In this document: in pieces, positions 52,701 to 60,207 of the stretch
Position numbering within the stretch: the stretch's first letter is position 1
Layout: every line of letters starts with the position of its first letter
Origin: JACVRW01 sp963835705
Lineage (GTDB): Bacteria; Actinomycetota; Thermoleophilia; Solirubrobacterales; Thermoleophilaceae
Assembly: GCA_963835705.1 (NCBI GenBank)
Contig: CAWIGR010000005.1
Span: 9,944 to 73,943, forward strand
Reading direction: 5' to 3'
DNA length: 64,000 bases
Translations under genes and position numbers: made by a program
Notes under the pieces: generated by a model
What the model saw: only the letters and a program-made list of their open reading frames with translations
Database searches by the model: none
What the model was told of the DNA's origin: nothing

Positions 52701-53082
52701 CAAGATCGAGGTCCACCGGCGCGTCGCGGGAGCGCGGGAGGTGGCCCAGCTGATCGTGCTGCGCGAGGAGCTCGAGGACCGCTTCGGCCCCGTGCCCGAG
52801 CCGCTCGACAACCTCATCCGGCTGCAGGACGCCCGGATCAAGCTCGGCCGTGCGGGCGCCCGCTCGGTGGACTTCCGCCAGGGGAGGATGGCCGTAACCC
52901 CGATCGAGCTCGACTCGAACGGCTCGCGCACTCTGCGCGAGCGGGTACCCGAGGCGATCTACGAGTCCGGGCGCTCGACCGTGCGCGTACGGCTTCCGGA
53001 CGAGCCCGCGGAGCGCTTCCGGGCTGTGGTCACCGCGGCCGAGGCCATCCTCGAGATCGCCACAGAGCCCGAACATCCTTAA
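49741..53082 (+). CDS. mfd: Transcription-repair coupling factor Mfd
   Basis: A 1113-residue DNA translocase that removes stalled RNA polymerase and recruits UvrA. The N-terminal UvrB-like region has FYPARGMRYESHLAPPPHLVG. The RNA-polymerase interaction domain is marked by DSPVVHEDHGIARFTGFE. The helicase has Walker A GDVGYGKT (597-604), DEEQ (698-701), SATPIPRTLQMS and GRVGRSSERAYAYLL. The C-terminal TRCF domain follows. ATG 49741 is the only start giving normal length; the frame further upstream is non-coding. First gene of mfd-prsA-like-mazG-eno. Confidence 0.97.
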   Translation: MLRPLLKYAREDPGVAALADAARAEPQRAFVSASLRPYLLASLLDAEPERPALVVAGDDRAARDLAADLRAFLSPRPVRFYPARGMRYESHLAPPPHLVGLRIAALDLLLGEQPAVVVASAAALAEKVPDPDLRPHGFAIEKGGLLDLDEVSSQLVACGYERMDQVEERGQFAVRGDILDVYPATEERAVRCELFDIEVERLTWFSTFTQRSLEEAELVEIAPAAELGPEHRELAEIAASSDEGDRPDVADVLPMDRFRELLDLVPEPALVTVAAEEELAPALRDLWQDVTTSFHDQDAHDLYVPPDRLAEALERRAVLRLSSISQDQPHEFRAQSADTAARSLREAEPELEKLVRSGYRTIVAWSRRGEAERARLNLARVQAGFLDGQPAPAEPGVLFAHAGLREGFLAPQLKLAVVPEHRLLRRRRATRPEGPRPGALASFTDLRADSPVVHEDHGIARFTGFETKTVGGVTRDYLELEFRDGDRVFVPSDQLHKISRYVGADAGDPPLSKLGGKQWEQQKLRARRAAEALAGELITLYAERKRRAGYAFPRDGEWQLEFEQRFQYRETPDQLDAIEAVRADMEEARPMDRLICGDVGYGKTEVALRAAFKAAEDGKQVMFLVPTTVLAQQHLGTFTERLRDYPFRIEMVSRFRTPKESREAVAAFAEGQVDILIGTHRLLSRDVRPKDLGLLIVDEEQRFGVKQKELLRQLKLRVDVLSLSATPIPRTLQMSLAGLRDITVIETPPEGRRPVRTYVGEYDEELVSSAIKRELAREGQTFFLHNRVDTIDETAERIRAVVPEARVLVAHGQMAEGVLERTMLEFLRGDGDVLVCTSIVESGLDIPTANTLIVERADVFGLAQLYQIRGRVGRSSERAYAYLLYPSAAALSEDASRRLATLSDYTELGSGFKIAMRDLEIRGAGNLLGQEQSGHVAAVGFELYVGMLDEAVRLLAGDSAEEAAEPVRLDLPVDAYVPGDYVPYEAAKIEVHRRVAGAREVAQLIVLREELEDRFGPVPEPLDNLIRLQDARIKLGRAGARSVDFRQGRMAVTPIELDSNGSRTLRERVPEAIYESGRSTVRVRLPDEPAERFRAVVTAAEAILEIATEPEHP

Positions 53083-53108
53083 GCGGCCTTTACGTTCCCG
53101 TACTACAG

Positions 53109-54296
53109 ATGGGCTCGATGAATCACGCCGCCCTCAAGCCACTGCTCTCTGCCGCTCTTCTCACGCTCGGCACCGCCGCCATCATGGCGTGTGGTTCCGA
53201 CTCGGTCCCATCGGGATCGGTCGCCAAGGTCGGCGACGAGGAGATCACCCAGGAGCAGTTCGACAAGTGGCTCACCACCGCCGTCAGCGGTCAGGCGCAG
53301 GGCGCCGAAGTGGTGGCGCCGGACCCGCCCGACTTCAAGAAGTGCGTGGCGGCCAAGAAGAAGGCTCCCCTCCCGAAGGGGCAGAAGCAGCAGACCGACG
53401 CCGCTCTCAAGAAGCAGTGCGAGCAGGAGTACGACACGCTCAAGCGCGAGGTCATGCTGTTCCTGATCCAGGCCGAGTGGGTCGAGCAGGAGGCCAAGGA
53501 GCAGGGCGTCGAGGTAAGCGACGCGTCGGTCAAGAAGTCCTTCGAGGACCAGAAGAAGCAGGCCTTCCCGACCGACAAGGCCTACCAGGAGTTCATCAAG
53601 ACCTCGGGCATGACCGAGGAGGACATCCTCTTCCGCGTCAAGCTCAACGAGCTCCAGCAGAAGCTCACGCAGAAGATCACCGAGGAAGCGTCCAAGGTCA
53701 CCGACCAGGACATCCAGGAGTACTACGAGAAGAACAAGCGCCGCTTCGCGCAGCCCGAGCGGCGCGACCTGCGCGTGGTGCTCACCAAGAGCGAGGCCAA
53801 GGCCGAGGAGGCGCGCAAGGCGCTCAACGGCGGCCAGCCCTGGAAGCAGGTCGTCAACGAGTACTCGATCGACGAGGCCTCCAAGGCACAGGGCGGGCTG
53901 CTCCCCGCCGTGGCCAAGGGCCAGCAGGACAAGGCGCTCGACGACGCCGTCTTCCAGGCCAAGAAGGGCGAGCTCGAGGGCCCCGTGAAGACCCAGTTCG
54001 GGTGGTACGTCTTCGAGGTGGACAAGGTCACGCCGTCGTCCCAGCAGTCGCTCGAGCAGTCCAAGGAGACGATCAAGAACCTGCTCCGGTCCGAGCGCCA
54101 GCAGAAGACGCTGGACAAGTGGATCAAGAGCTTCCGCGAGGACTACCGCGAGCAGACCGAGTGCGCGGACGACTACCGCATCGAGGAGTGCTCCAACGCT
54201 CCGAAGGGCAGCGACACCGGTCCCGCCTCGGGCGGCAACCCCGGCGGCCAGGGGCAGCAGCCGCCGCCCACGCCGCAGCCTGTTCCCGAGCAGTAG
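53109..54296 (+). CDS. Lipoprotein peptidyl-prolyl isomerase (SurA/PrsA-like foldase)
   Basis: A 395-residue extracytoplasmic foldase. The signal peptide ends in the lipobox-like AAIMACGS. A SurA_N-type helical chaperone region full of Lys/Glu follows. The parvulin domain is degenerate but visible (about 215-310: RRDLRVVLTKS, ASKAQGGLLP, GPVKTQFGWYVFEVDKV). A Gly/Pro/Gln tail ends the protein. ATG 53109 is chosen, with ATG 53118 an alternative. 26 bases after mfd; its stop overlaps mazG (TAGTG). Confidence 0.92.
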   Translation: MGSMNHAALKPLLSAALLTLGTAAIMACGSDSVPSGSVAKVGDEEITQEQFDKWLTTAVSGQAQGAEVVAPDPPDFKKCVAAKKKAPLPKGQKQQTDAALKKQCEQEYDTLKREVMLFLIQAEWVEQEAKEQGVEVSDASVKKSFEDQKKQAFPTDKAYQEFIKTSGMTEEDILFRVKLNELQQKLTQKITEEASKVTDQDIQEYYEKNKRRFAQPERRDLRVVLTKSEAKAEEARKALNGGQPWKQVVNEYSIDEASKAQGGLLPAVAKGQQDKALDDAVFQAKKGELEGPVKTQFGWYVFEVDKVTPSSQQSLEQSKETIKNLLRSERQQKTLDKWIKSFREDYREQTECADDYRIEECSNAPKGSDTGPASGGNPGGQGQQPPPTPQPVPEQ

Positions 54297-54901
54297 TGGC
54301 CGGCGATCTCTCGGCCGCGCTGCTGCGGCTCGACGAGATCACCCGCCTGCTCAGGCGCGAATGCCCCTGGGACCGCGAGCAGGACGAGCGCTCGATCGTC
54401 CCGCACACGGTCGAGGAGGCCTACGAGCTCGCGGACGCCGCGCACTCGGGTGACGACGCGAAGCTGCTCGACGAGCTCGGCGACGTGCTGTTTCAGGTCT
54501 ACTTCCTGTCGCTCCTGCTCGAGGAGCGCGGCGGCGGGAGCCTGGCCGAGGTGGCCGAGCACTGCCGCGCGAAGCTGATCCGCCGCCACCCGCACGTGTT
54601 CGGCGACCGTGCGGCCGAGACGGCCGGCGACGTGGTGCGCAACTGGGACCAGATCAAGCGCGACGAGGAGGGCGGCGGCGAGGTCTTCGGGCCGATCCCC
54701 GCGACGCTCCCCTCGACCCTGTACGCAAAGAAGGTGCTGCGCCGGGCCCGCAACGCCGGGTATGAATGGAGCGGCTCCGGGGACGACCCGGGGGAGCGCC
54801 TGCTGGCCGCGGTGAAGGCCTCGGTGGAGGCGGGCGCCGACCCGGAGCTCGCCCTTCGCCGGGCGGCGGACCGATTCAAGGACGAGGTGGACAGGGCGTG
54901 A
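54296..54901 (+). CDS. mazG: MazG nucleotide pyrophosphohydrolase
   Basis: A 201-residue all-helical NTP pyrophosphatase. It reads CPWDREQDERSIVPHTVEEAYELADA then LLDELGDVLFQVYF, giving the E-x-x-E and E-x-x-D metal ligands. The C-terminal RRHPHVFGD and NWDQIKRDE blocks match the MazG family. It would clear aberrant (d)NTPs. GTG 54296 overlaps the preceding stop and the gene overlaps eno by GTGA. Confidence 0.94.
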   Translation: MAGDLSAALLRLDEITRLLRRECPWDREQDERSIVPHTVEEAYELADAAHSGDDAKLLDELGDVLFQVYFLSLLLEERGGGSLAEVAEHCRAKLIRRHPHVFGDRAAETAGDVVRNWDQIKRDEEGGGEVFGPIPATLPSTLYAKKVLRRARNAGYEWSGSGDDPGERLLAAVKASVEAGADPELALRRAADRFKDEVDRA

Positions 54902-56169
54902 GCGACATCGAGAAGGTGCACGCGAGACAGATCGTCGACAGCCGCGGAAACCCCACGGTCGAGGTCGACGTCGTGCTGAAGTCCGCCGCGGCAGGGCGCG
55001 CCGCCGTGCCGTCGGGGGCGTCGACCGGGGAGTTCGAGGCGGTCGAGCTGCGCGACGGCGGCGAGGCATGGGCCGGAAAGGGCGTCTCGCAGGCGGTCGC
55101 GAACGTGAACGGCGAGCTCGCGGATGCCGTGCGCGGGCTCGACCCGGCCGACCAGGAGTCGCTCGACCGGGCGATGGTGGAGCTCGACGGGACGCCGAAC
55201 AAGGGCCGCCTCGGCGCGAACGCGATCCTCGGCGTGTCACTGGCCGCGGCAAAGGCCGCCGCCGCCGAGGCCGGGCTGCCGCTGTGGCGCTACCTCGGGG
55301 GCGAGGCGGCGCACCTGCTGCCCGTGCCGATGATGAACGTGGTGAACGGGGGCGCCCACGCCGACAACAAGGTCGACTTCCAGGAGTTCATGGTGGTGCC
55401 GGTCGGCGCGTCGCGCTTCTCGGATGCGCTGCGGACCGGCGCCGAGGTGTTCCACGCGCTCAAGCGGACGCTGCACGAGCGCGGGCTGTCCACGGCGGTG
55501 GGCGACGAGGGCGGCTTCGCGCCCGACCTCGACTCGAACGAGGCGGCGCTCGAGGCGCTGGTGGCCGGCATGGAGGCCGCCGGCTACCGGCCGGGGGAGG
55601 ACGTGGCCATCGCGCTGGATCCGGCCACGAGCGAGATCCACGAGGACGGCGCGTACGTGCTCGAGCACGAGGGCCGCACGCTGAGCTCCGCCGAGCTCAC
55701 CGACTACTGGGCCGACCTCTCCTCCCGCTATCCGATCGTGTCGATCGAGGATGGGCTCGACGAGGAGGACTGGGACGGCTGGAAGCTGCTCACGCAGAAG
55801 CTCGGGGACCGCGTGCAGCTAGTGGGCGACGACCTCTTCGTGACGAACACGGAACGGCTGCGCCGCGGGATCGACTCCGGCGTGGCGAATTCGATCCTGG
55901 TCAAGGTGAATCAGATCGGCACGCTCACCGAGACGCTGGAGGCCGTCACCACGGCGCAGCAGGCCGGCTACACGGCGGTGATGTCGCACCGGTCGGGCGA
56001 GACCGAGGACACCACGATCGCCGATCTCGCGGTGGCCACCGGCTGCGGTCAGATCAAGACGGGTGCCCCGTCCCGGTCCGATCGTGTGGCCAAGTACAAC
56101 CAGCTGCTGCGGATCGAGGAGGCGCTCGGGGCCGACGCGACCTACCGTGGCAGACCCTTTATGACGTAG
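54898..56169 (+). CDS. eno: Enolase
   Basis: A 423-residue glycolytic enzyme interconverting 2-phosphoglycerate and PEP. It has ARQIVDSRGNPTVEVDV, PSGASTGEFEAVELRDG and MNVVNGGAHADNKVDFQEFM. GDEGGFAPDL, SIEDGLDEEDW, VGDDLFVTN, LVKVNQIGTLTETL and the signature SHRSGETEDT follow. GTG 54898 overlaps mazG. Its 3' end overlaps the convergent ftsB-like gene by 28 bases. It makes the PEP on which the DhaM relay of this genome would depend. Confidence 0.98.
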   Translation: MSDIEKVHARQIVDSRGNPTVEVDVVLKSAAAGRAAVPSGASTGEFEAVELRDGGEAWAGKGVSQAVANVNGELADAVRGLDPADQESLDRAMVELDGTPNKGRLGANAILGVSLAAAKAAAAEAGLPLWRYLGGEAAHLLPVPMMNVVNGGAHADNKVDFQEFMVVPVGASRFSDALRTGAEVFHALKRTLHERGLSTAVGDEGGFAPDLDSNEAALEALVAGMEAAGYRPGEDVAIALDPATSEIHEDGAYVLEHEGRTLSSAELTDYWADLSSRYPIVSIEDGLDEEDWDGWKLLTQKLGDRVQLVGDDLFVTNTERLRRGIDSGVANSILVKVNQIGTLTETLEAVTTAQQAGYTAVMSHRSGETEDTTIADLAVATGCGQIKTGAPSRSDRVAKYNQLLRIEEALGADATYRGRPFMT

Positions 56170-56459
56170 GCGCGCTCGCCCTGGCGCACCATGCCCAGCC
56201 GGCGCGCCTCGCGCTCGAGCGCGCCCGGGTCCCGGAGCGCCTTCACGCGCTGCTTCAGCTCGCGGTTCTCCCTGCCCAGCTCCTCGAGCTCCTCGCGCTG
56301 GGCGGCGGCCGTGCGCGACTGCTCCCACCAGTGCTTGGCGGGGGATAGGTAGAGCAGCAGGATCACAATAAGCGTGCCGAGCAGCGCCAGGCGGCCCAGC
56401 CGGTCCCAGCGGATGCTCGTTCGGCGGCGAGCATGCATCCGGCCCCCCTTCGTCGCCAT
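56142..56459 (-). CDS. FtsB/DivIC family septum formation initiator
   Basis: A 105-residue bitopic division protein. It has a basic cytoplasmic tail, one membrane helix (LALLGTLIVILLLYLSP) and a coiled coil (REELEELGRENRELKQRVKA). The tail GALEREARRLGMVRQGERAYV is typical of FtsB/DivIC. It would link FtsL and FtsQ in the divisome. ATG 56459 is chosen; ATG 56438 is possible. Its position next to eno matches ftsB in many bacteria. Confidence 0.9.
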   Translation of the reverse strand: MATKGGRMHARRRTSIRWDRLGRLALLGTLIVILLLYLSPAKHWWEQSRTAAAQREELEELGRENRELKQRVKALRDPGALEREARRLGMVRQGERAYVIKGLPR

Positions 56460-56489
56460 CGAGGTGTCTCCTCTACATTCGGGCCCCGG

Positions 56490-56816
56490 ATGGCCTACTC
56501 GCTGGACAACGCGCTGTACCAGTGGCGGGAGGGCGAGCGCCGGGTGGCGGAGGCGCCCGAGCCCGCCCGCGCCGACCTGGAGCGGGCCGTGGCCGCCGTG
56601 GTCGACGAGCTCCGCAAGCGGCTCGGGTCCAGCTTCGTGCTCGACGAGCTCGCCGATCTCTACGGCGAGGGCACCGACTGGGCCACCGAGCTGGCCGACC
56701 GCCAGGGGGCGAGCACGGACGCCGCGGTCGTGGCGGACGCCGCGTTCGCCCGCTACGCGCGCGAGGCGTCCAACTTCGCCGGGGGCAGGGCCCGCGAGCG
56801 CCACCAGCGGCCGTAG
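56490..56816 (+). CDS. Unknown conserved-looking protein
   Basis: A 108-residue, mostly helical soluble protein (MAYSLDNALYQWREGERRV..., then VVDELRKRLGSSFVLDELADLYGE). It has no membrane segment or metal motif. I do not recognise it. ATG 56490 follows the divergent ftsB start by 30 bases. A longer frame from 56433 would overlap ftsB and is less likely. Confidence 0.7.
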   Translation: MAYSLDNALYQWREGERRVAEAPEPARADLERAVAAVVDELRKRLGSSFVLDELADLYGEGTDWATELADRQGASTDAAVVADAAFARYAREASNFAGGRARERHQRP

Positions 56817-56840
56817 CCGCCTCCCCGAGGCCCCGTTTCG

Positions 56841-57392
56841 CTAGTCGCCCGAGTCGTCGTCCGGCTCTTCGCCGGCGCGCTTGATCACGATCTGCTCGGC
56901 GTCGACCGTCACGGTCACGGGCCTGTGCCCCGCCCAGTGCTCGGCGTAGACAGGGTCGTCCTGGATGGCCGGGTCGAGCCAGAGGCCGTAGCCCTCGTCG
57001 CCGTGGTCGAAGGTGCCCTCGAGCTCCGCCGGCCTGCGGCGGCGCCCGCGCCCGCCGCGCCGCCCCCGGCGGCGGCGCCGGGGCTTGTCCTCGCCCTCGT
57101 CCTCATCGGCGTCCTCGTCCTCGTCGTCCTCCTCCTGCTCGGCCTCGAGCGCGGCGGCGACCAGCGCGTCGTCCTCCGCACGCAGGTCGAGCTCCTCGCT
57201 GCCCGTACCGGGGGCGAACGGCTCTTCGACGTTCCCGCCGGAATCGTCGGGCACGAGCTCGTGCTCGCGCTTGAAGGAGCGGATGTCGCTGACGGATACC
57301 TCCAGCTGGTGGGCGATCCAGGCGTCGGTGCGGCCCTGCCGGACCCAGGTCCGGATCTGATTCAGCTGTGGTTTGAGCGATCTGCGTGCCAA
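56841..57392 (-). CDS. Unknown protein: HTH-like N-terminus, acidic then Arg-rich linker, C-terminal beta domain
   Basis: A 183-residue protein starting LARRSLKPQLNQIRTWV, then RTDAWIAHQLEVSVSDIRSF, which reads as a short helix-turn-helix. The middle is a long Asp/Glu run followed by an Arg/Gly run (PRRRRRGRRGGRGRRRR), suggesting RNA or DNA contact. A small C-terminal domain (GYGLWLDPAIQDDPVYAEHW) ends it. The start is uncertain: TTG 57392 fits the conserved-looking start, TTG 57434 would add 14 residues. Function unknown. Confidence 0.65.
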   Translation of the reverse strand: MARRSLKPQLNQIRTWVRQGRTDAWIAHQLEVSVSDIRSFKREHELVPDDSGGNVEEPFAPGTGSEELDLRAEDDALVAAALEAEQEEDDEDEDADEDEGEDKPRRRRRGRRGGRGRRRRPAELEGTFDHGDEGYGLWLDPAIQDDPVYAEHWAGHRPVTVTVDAEQIVIKRAGEEPDDDSGD

Positions 57393-57520
57393 GCGGCGGC
57401 GGACACTACCAACGAGGGAACGCGCATTGCGCAAGAGCTACGGATCCCCATTGCGCATGCTCGCCCGGCTTGCTTAAGTGGGGGGTGGCATCGCTGTCCA
57501 GGCAGGGGAGGCGCAGGCCA

Positions 57521-57718
57521 TTGCTGGTCCTTACGCGCAAGGGAAGTCAGAGCATCATGATCGGGGACGAGATCGAGGTCTCGGTCCTCGCGATCATGGG
57601 TGAAAAGGTGAGAATCGGGATCGACGCGCCGCGCTCGGTGCCCGTGTTCCGCAAGGAGGTCTACGTCGAGATCCAGCACGATCGGGAGGGTGCCACGACT
57701 GAGCGATACGCGTCCTAG
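57521..57718 (+). CDS. csrA: Carbon storage regulator CsrA
   Basis: A 65-residue RNA-binding dimer that represses or activates translation at GGA sites. The N-terminus LLVLTRKGSQSIMIGDEIEV (with TTG as Met), GEKVRIGIDAPRSVPVFRKEVY and VEIQ all match CsrA. TTG 57521 is required to give the invariant MLVLTRK start and has AGGGGAGG about 10 bases upstream. The usual flagellar neighbours (fliW, flagellin, hook genes) are absent here; the neighbours are an RNA-binding-like unknown and a small membrane protein. Confidence 0.93.
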   Translation: MLVLTRKGSQSIMIGDEIEVSVLAIMGEKVRIGIDAPRSVPVFRKEVYVEIQHDREGATTERYAS

Positions 57719-57727
57719 AGGCGGCCG

Positions 57728-57967
57728 CTAGCCGGCGATCATCGCGAGCGTCTCGAACATGACGATCGTCACAACCACGGCGGTGATGACGATCGACAGC
57801 GCGAGGAACGTGAAGCGGAGCTTCCCCTCCTTGCGGCGACGCTCGACCCTGCGGCTGCGCGCACGGTGGACGGCCTGCTTGCGCAGGCGCTCGCGGCGCT
57901 CGATGGACTCGGCCGCCTCCTCGCGGAACGCCTCCTCGAACTGGGCCAGGGACTGACGCATCCGCAT
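57728..57967 (-). CDS. Small Arg/Glu-rich single-pass membrane protein
   Basis: A 79-residue protein: a charged helical N-terminus (QFEEAFREEAAESIERRERL, then RRVERRRKEGK) and a C-terminal membrane helix (FTFLALSIVITAVVVTIVMF). It is likely tail-anchored with the charged part inside. No known function. ATG 57967 is chosen; a further upstream GTG would overlap the aldolase-like gene. It is convergent with csrA, 9 bases between stops. Confidence 0.7.
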   Translation of the reverse strand: MRMRQSLAQFEEAFREEAAESIERRERLRKQAVHRARSRRVERRRKEGKLRFTFLALSIVITAVVVTIVMFETLAMIAG

Positions 57968-58002
57968 GGAGCCGGGAAGGCTACCAGCGTTATTTGGGAC
58001 GC

Positions 58003-58935
58003 TCACGCGGCAGCGGTCTCGCGCGCCGCCTCGTCGTACACCCGAACGAAGCGCATGTAGTTGTCCGCGATCTGCTCCGCCGCGGCGTCGCGCTCCAGGT
58101 CGCCGTCGATGAACCCCTTGAGTGCGTCCCACCAGATCGTGCGCCCGATCGCGAAGCCGGCATAGCCGTCCACGGGGGCGCCCTGGCGCAGCCAGTGGTC
58201 GACCTTCTCGTCGTTCGCCCCGCGGCCCAGCACCACGCAGATCACGCCGTCGCGGCCGTCGCGCCGGCAGGTGTCGGAGATGCTCTGGCAGTCCTCCTGG
58301 GTGTCGATCCCCTCGATCTTCCAGATGTCCGCCTCGACCCCGGCGTCCTGGAGCTCCACGATCGTCCTGCGCATCAGCTCGGGGCGGAGCTCGGCGTCGT
58401 AGCGGTCGCTGTCCCCTTCCACCTTCTCGAGCTGGTGGTCCTCGGCCGGTACGAGCAGCTCGAACAGGAACTTGCGGTCGTTCTCGTGGAGCCACTCGCC
58501 GAGCCGCTTGAGGCGCTCCGTCTGGCGCGCGTTCATCTCGGCGTCGCCGTCGGGGTTGTAGCGCACGAGCACCTTCGAGAAGTCGGGATCGAACTGCTCG
58601 ATGTGGGCGCCGAAGTCGTCGCCGTAGTCGAAGTCGAACTCGTTCTGCCCCGACTTCTCCACCGGCATGGCGAGCAGCAGGCCGCGCTCCTTCGCGCCAC
58701 CCGGAATGTCCTTCGGAGCGCCGAACTGCTCGTCCACGAGCACACCCGTCACGCCGGGCTCCGCACCCTGGTCCACCGCCTTCAGCATCCCCTCGAAGAT
58801 CAGGTGCTTGGCGTCCGAGATCGTGGCGGTCTGCTCCTCGGTGGGATCGCCCTCGATCCCGAACATCTTCTTCTGGAACGACCCGCGGTGGTCGAAGGCG
58901 AGGATGTAGAGCTTTCCGTCGTAGCCGAGTGTCAT
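58003..58935 (-). CDS. DUF2090 family aldolase-like protein (IolC C-terminal domain type)
   Basis: A 310-residue TIM-barrel-type protein beginning LYILAFDHRGSFQKKMFG, the DUF2090 opening. In some inositol-degradation proteins this domain is fused to the IolC kinase. Later blocks are LVDEQFGAP, LLLAMPVEKSGQNEFDF, KFLFELLVPAEDHQL, IWKIEGIDTQEDC and GFAIGRTIWWDAL. Lys in KIEG and Asp/Arg in FDHRG are candidate catalytic residues. It probably has class I aldolase activity on a phosphosugar; no inositol genes are nearby. ATG 58935 has AGGAGG. Confidence 0.82.
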   Translation of the reverse strand: MTLGYDGKLYILAFDHRGSFQKKMFGIEGDPTEEQTATISDAKHLIFEGMLKAVDQGAEPGVTGVLVDEQFGAPKDIPGGAKERGLLLAMPVEKSGQNEFDFDYGDDFGAHIEQFDPDFSKVLVRYNPDGDAEMNARQTERLKRLGEWLHENDRKFLFELLVPAEDHQLEKVEGDSDRYDAELRPELMRRTIVELQDAGVEADIWKIEGIDTQEDCQSISDTCRRDGRDGVICVVLGRGANDEKVDHWLRQGAPVDGYAGFAIGRTIWWDALKGFIDGDLERDAAAEQIADNYMRFVRVYDEAARETAAA

Positions 58936-59017
58936 GGGGCCTCCTGGTCGAGTCGACAGGGGTTATACCCCTTACGGGCCCGCGTTTGCCCTCCACATCC
59001 CTGGATACGATGCCCAG

Positions 59018-60154
59018 GTGGAGCACCGTTTCACGGGGCCCTCGTACACCCTCGGGATCGAGGAGGAGCTCATGATCGTCGATCAGGAGACCCTCGATCT
59101 CACGAGCTCGATCGAGGGCCTGCTCGAGGCGCTCGGAGACATCGAGAAGGACGGCGAGGTCAAGCCCGAGCTGATGGAGTCGGTCTGCGAGATCGCCACC
59201 GAGCCGTGCCAGAACGCGCGGGAGGCGGGGTACCAGCTGCGCGCGCTGCGGAGGCTGGTGCAGCAGGTGGCGAACGAGCGCGGCGCCGCGATCGGCTCGG
59301 CGGGAACGCATCCCTTCGCGCTCTGGGAGGACCAGCGGATCGTCTCTCGCCCGCGCTACCGCGACCTGATCGCCGGGCTCCAGTTCGTCGCGCGCCAGGA
59401 GATCATCTTCGGCATCCACGTCCACGTCGGGCTCGACGACCCGGACAAGGCGGTCCACGTGGCCAACGGGATGCGCGTGCACGTGCCGATCCTGCTCGCC
59501 CTGTCGGCCAACTCGCCCTTCTGGCGTGGCCAGGTCACAGGGCTCCAGTCCAGCCGCACGCCGATCTTCCGCGCCTTCCCCAGGGTGGGAATTCCGCCCC
59601 GCTACGAGGACTACGAGGACTGGTCCCGGCGGATCGAGTTCATGACCACCGCAAAGGTGATCCGCGACTACACCTACCTCTGGTACGACGTGCGGCCGCA
59701 TCCGAACTTCGGCACCGTCGAGATCCGGGCGATGGACTCCCAGACGCGGGTGGAGCACACGCTGGCGATCGCGGCGCTGATCCAGGCGATGGTCAAGGAG
59801 CTGGCGGAGCACTACGAGGAGGGCAAGTCGCTGTCGCGCTACCCGTACGAGATGCTCGACGAGAACAAGTGGCTCGCCGCCCGCCACGGGCTCGAGGGGG
59901 AGCTGGTGGACCTGCCGAACACCGACCGGGTGGGCGCCGCCGAGCTGGCGAGGCGCCTGATGAGGCGGCTGCGCCCGCACGCCGAGGAGCTGGGGTCGGC
60001 CGACGAGTTCGACGGGCTGGAGGACATCCTCGAGAACGGCACCGGATCGGCGCGGCAGATAGTCGTCTTCGACGCGAACCACGACCTCCAGGAGGTGGTG
60101 CGCGAGGTCGTCGGGGCAAGCGTCCCGGAGGCTGCGGAGGCCGCGGGCGAGTAG
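59018..60154 (+). CDS. Glutamate-cysteine ligase-like carboxylate-amine ligase (YbdK family)
   Basis: A 378-residue GCS2-family ATP-grasp-like ligase. It begins SYTLGIEEELMIVD. Family blocks are PELMESVCEIATEPC, GIHVHVGLDDPDKAV, ALSANSPFW, RHP-type PHPNFGTVEIRAMDSQT and DENKWLAARHGL. YbdK-type enzymes have weak gamma-glutamyl-cysteine ligase activity; the physiological product here is unknown. GTG 59018 is chosen because the conserved region begins ten residues later. It runs divergent from the DUF2090 gene with 82 bases between. Confidence 0.9.
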   Translation: MEHRFTGPSYTLGIEEELMIVDQETLDLTSSIEGLLEALGDIEKDGEVKPELMESVCEIATEPCQNAREAGYQLRALRRLVQQVANERGAAIGSAGTHPFALWEDQRIVSRPRYRDLIAGLQFVARQEIIFGIHVHVGLDDPDKAVHVANGMRVHVPILLALSANSPFWRGQVTGLQSSRTPIFRAFPRVGIPPRYEDYEDWSRRIEFMTTAKVIRDYTYLWYDVRPHPNFGTVEIRAMDSQTRVEHTLAIAALIQAMVKELAEHYEEGKSLSRYPYEMLDENKWLAARHGLEGELVDLPNTDRVGAAELARRLMRRLRPHAEELGSADEFDGLEDILENGTGSARQIVVFDANHDLQEVVREVVGASVPEAAEAAGE

Positions 60155-60207
60155 CCGCTGCATCGACTGCTCCGACCGACCTCGGCCGACGGGTACCCTG
60201 ATGGGGC

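Noticed and set aside
57728..60163. 811-codon minus-strand frame across csrA-ybdK
   Set aside because: Only its last 79 codons look real; the rest is antisense to ybdK and out of frame with the DUF2090 gene.
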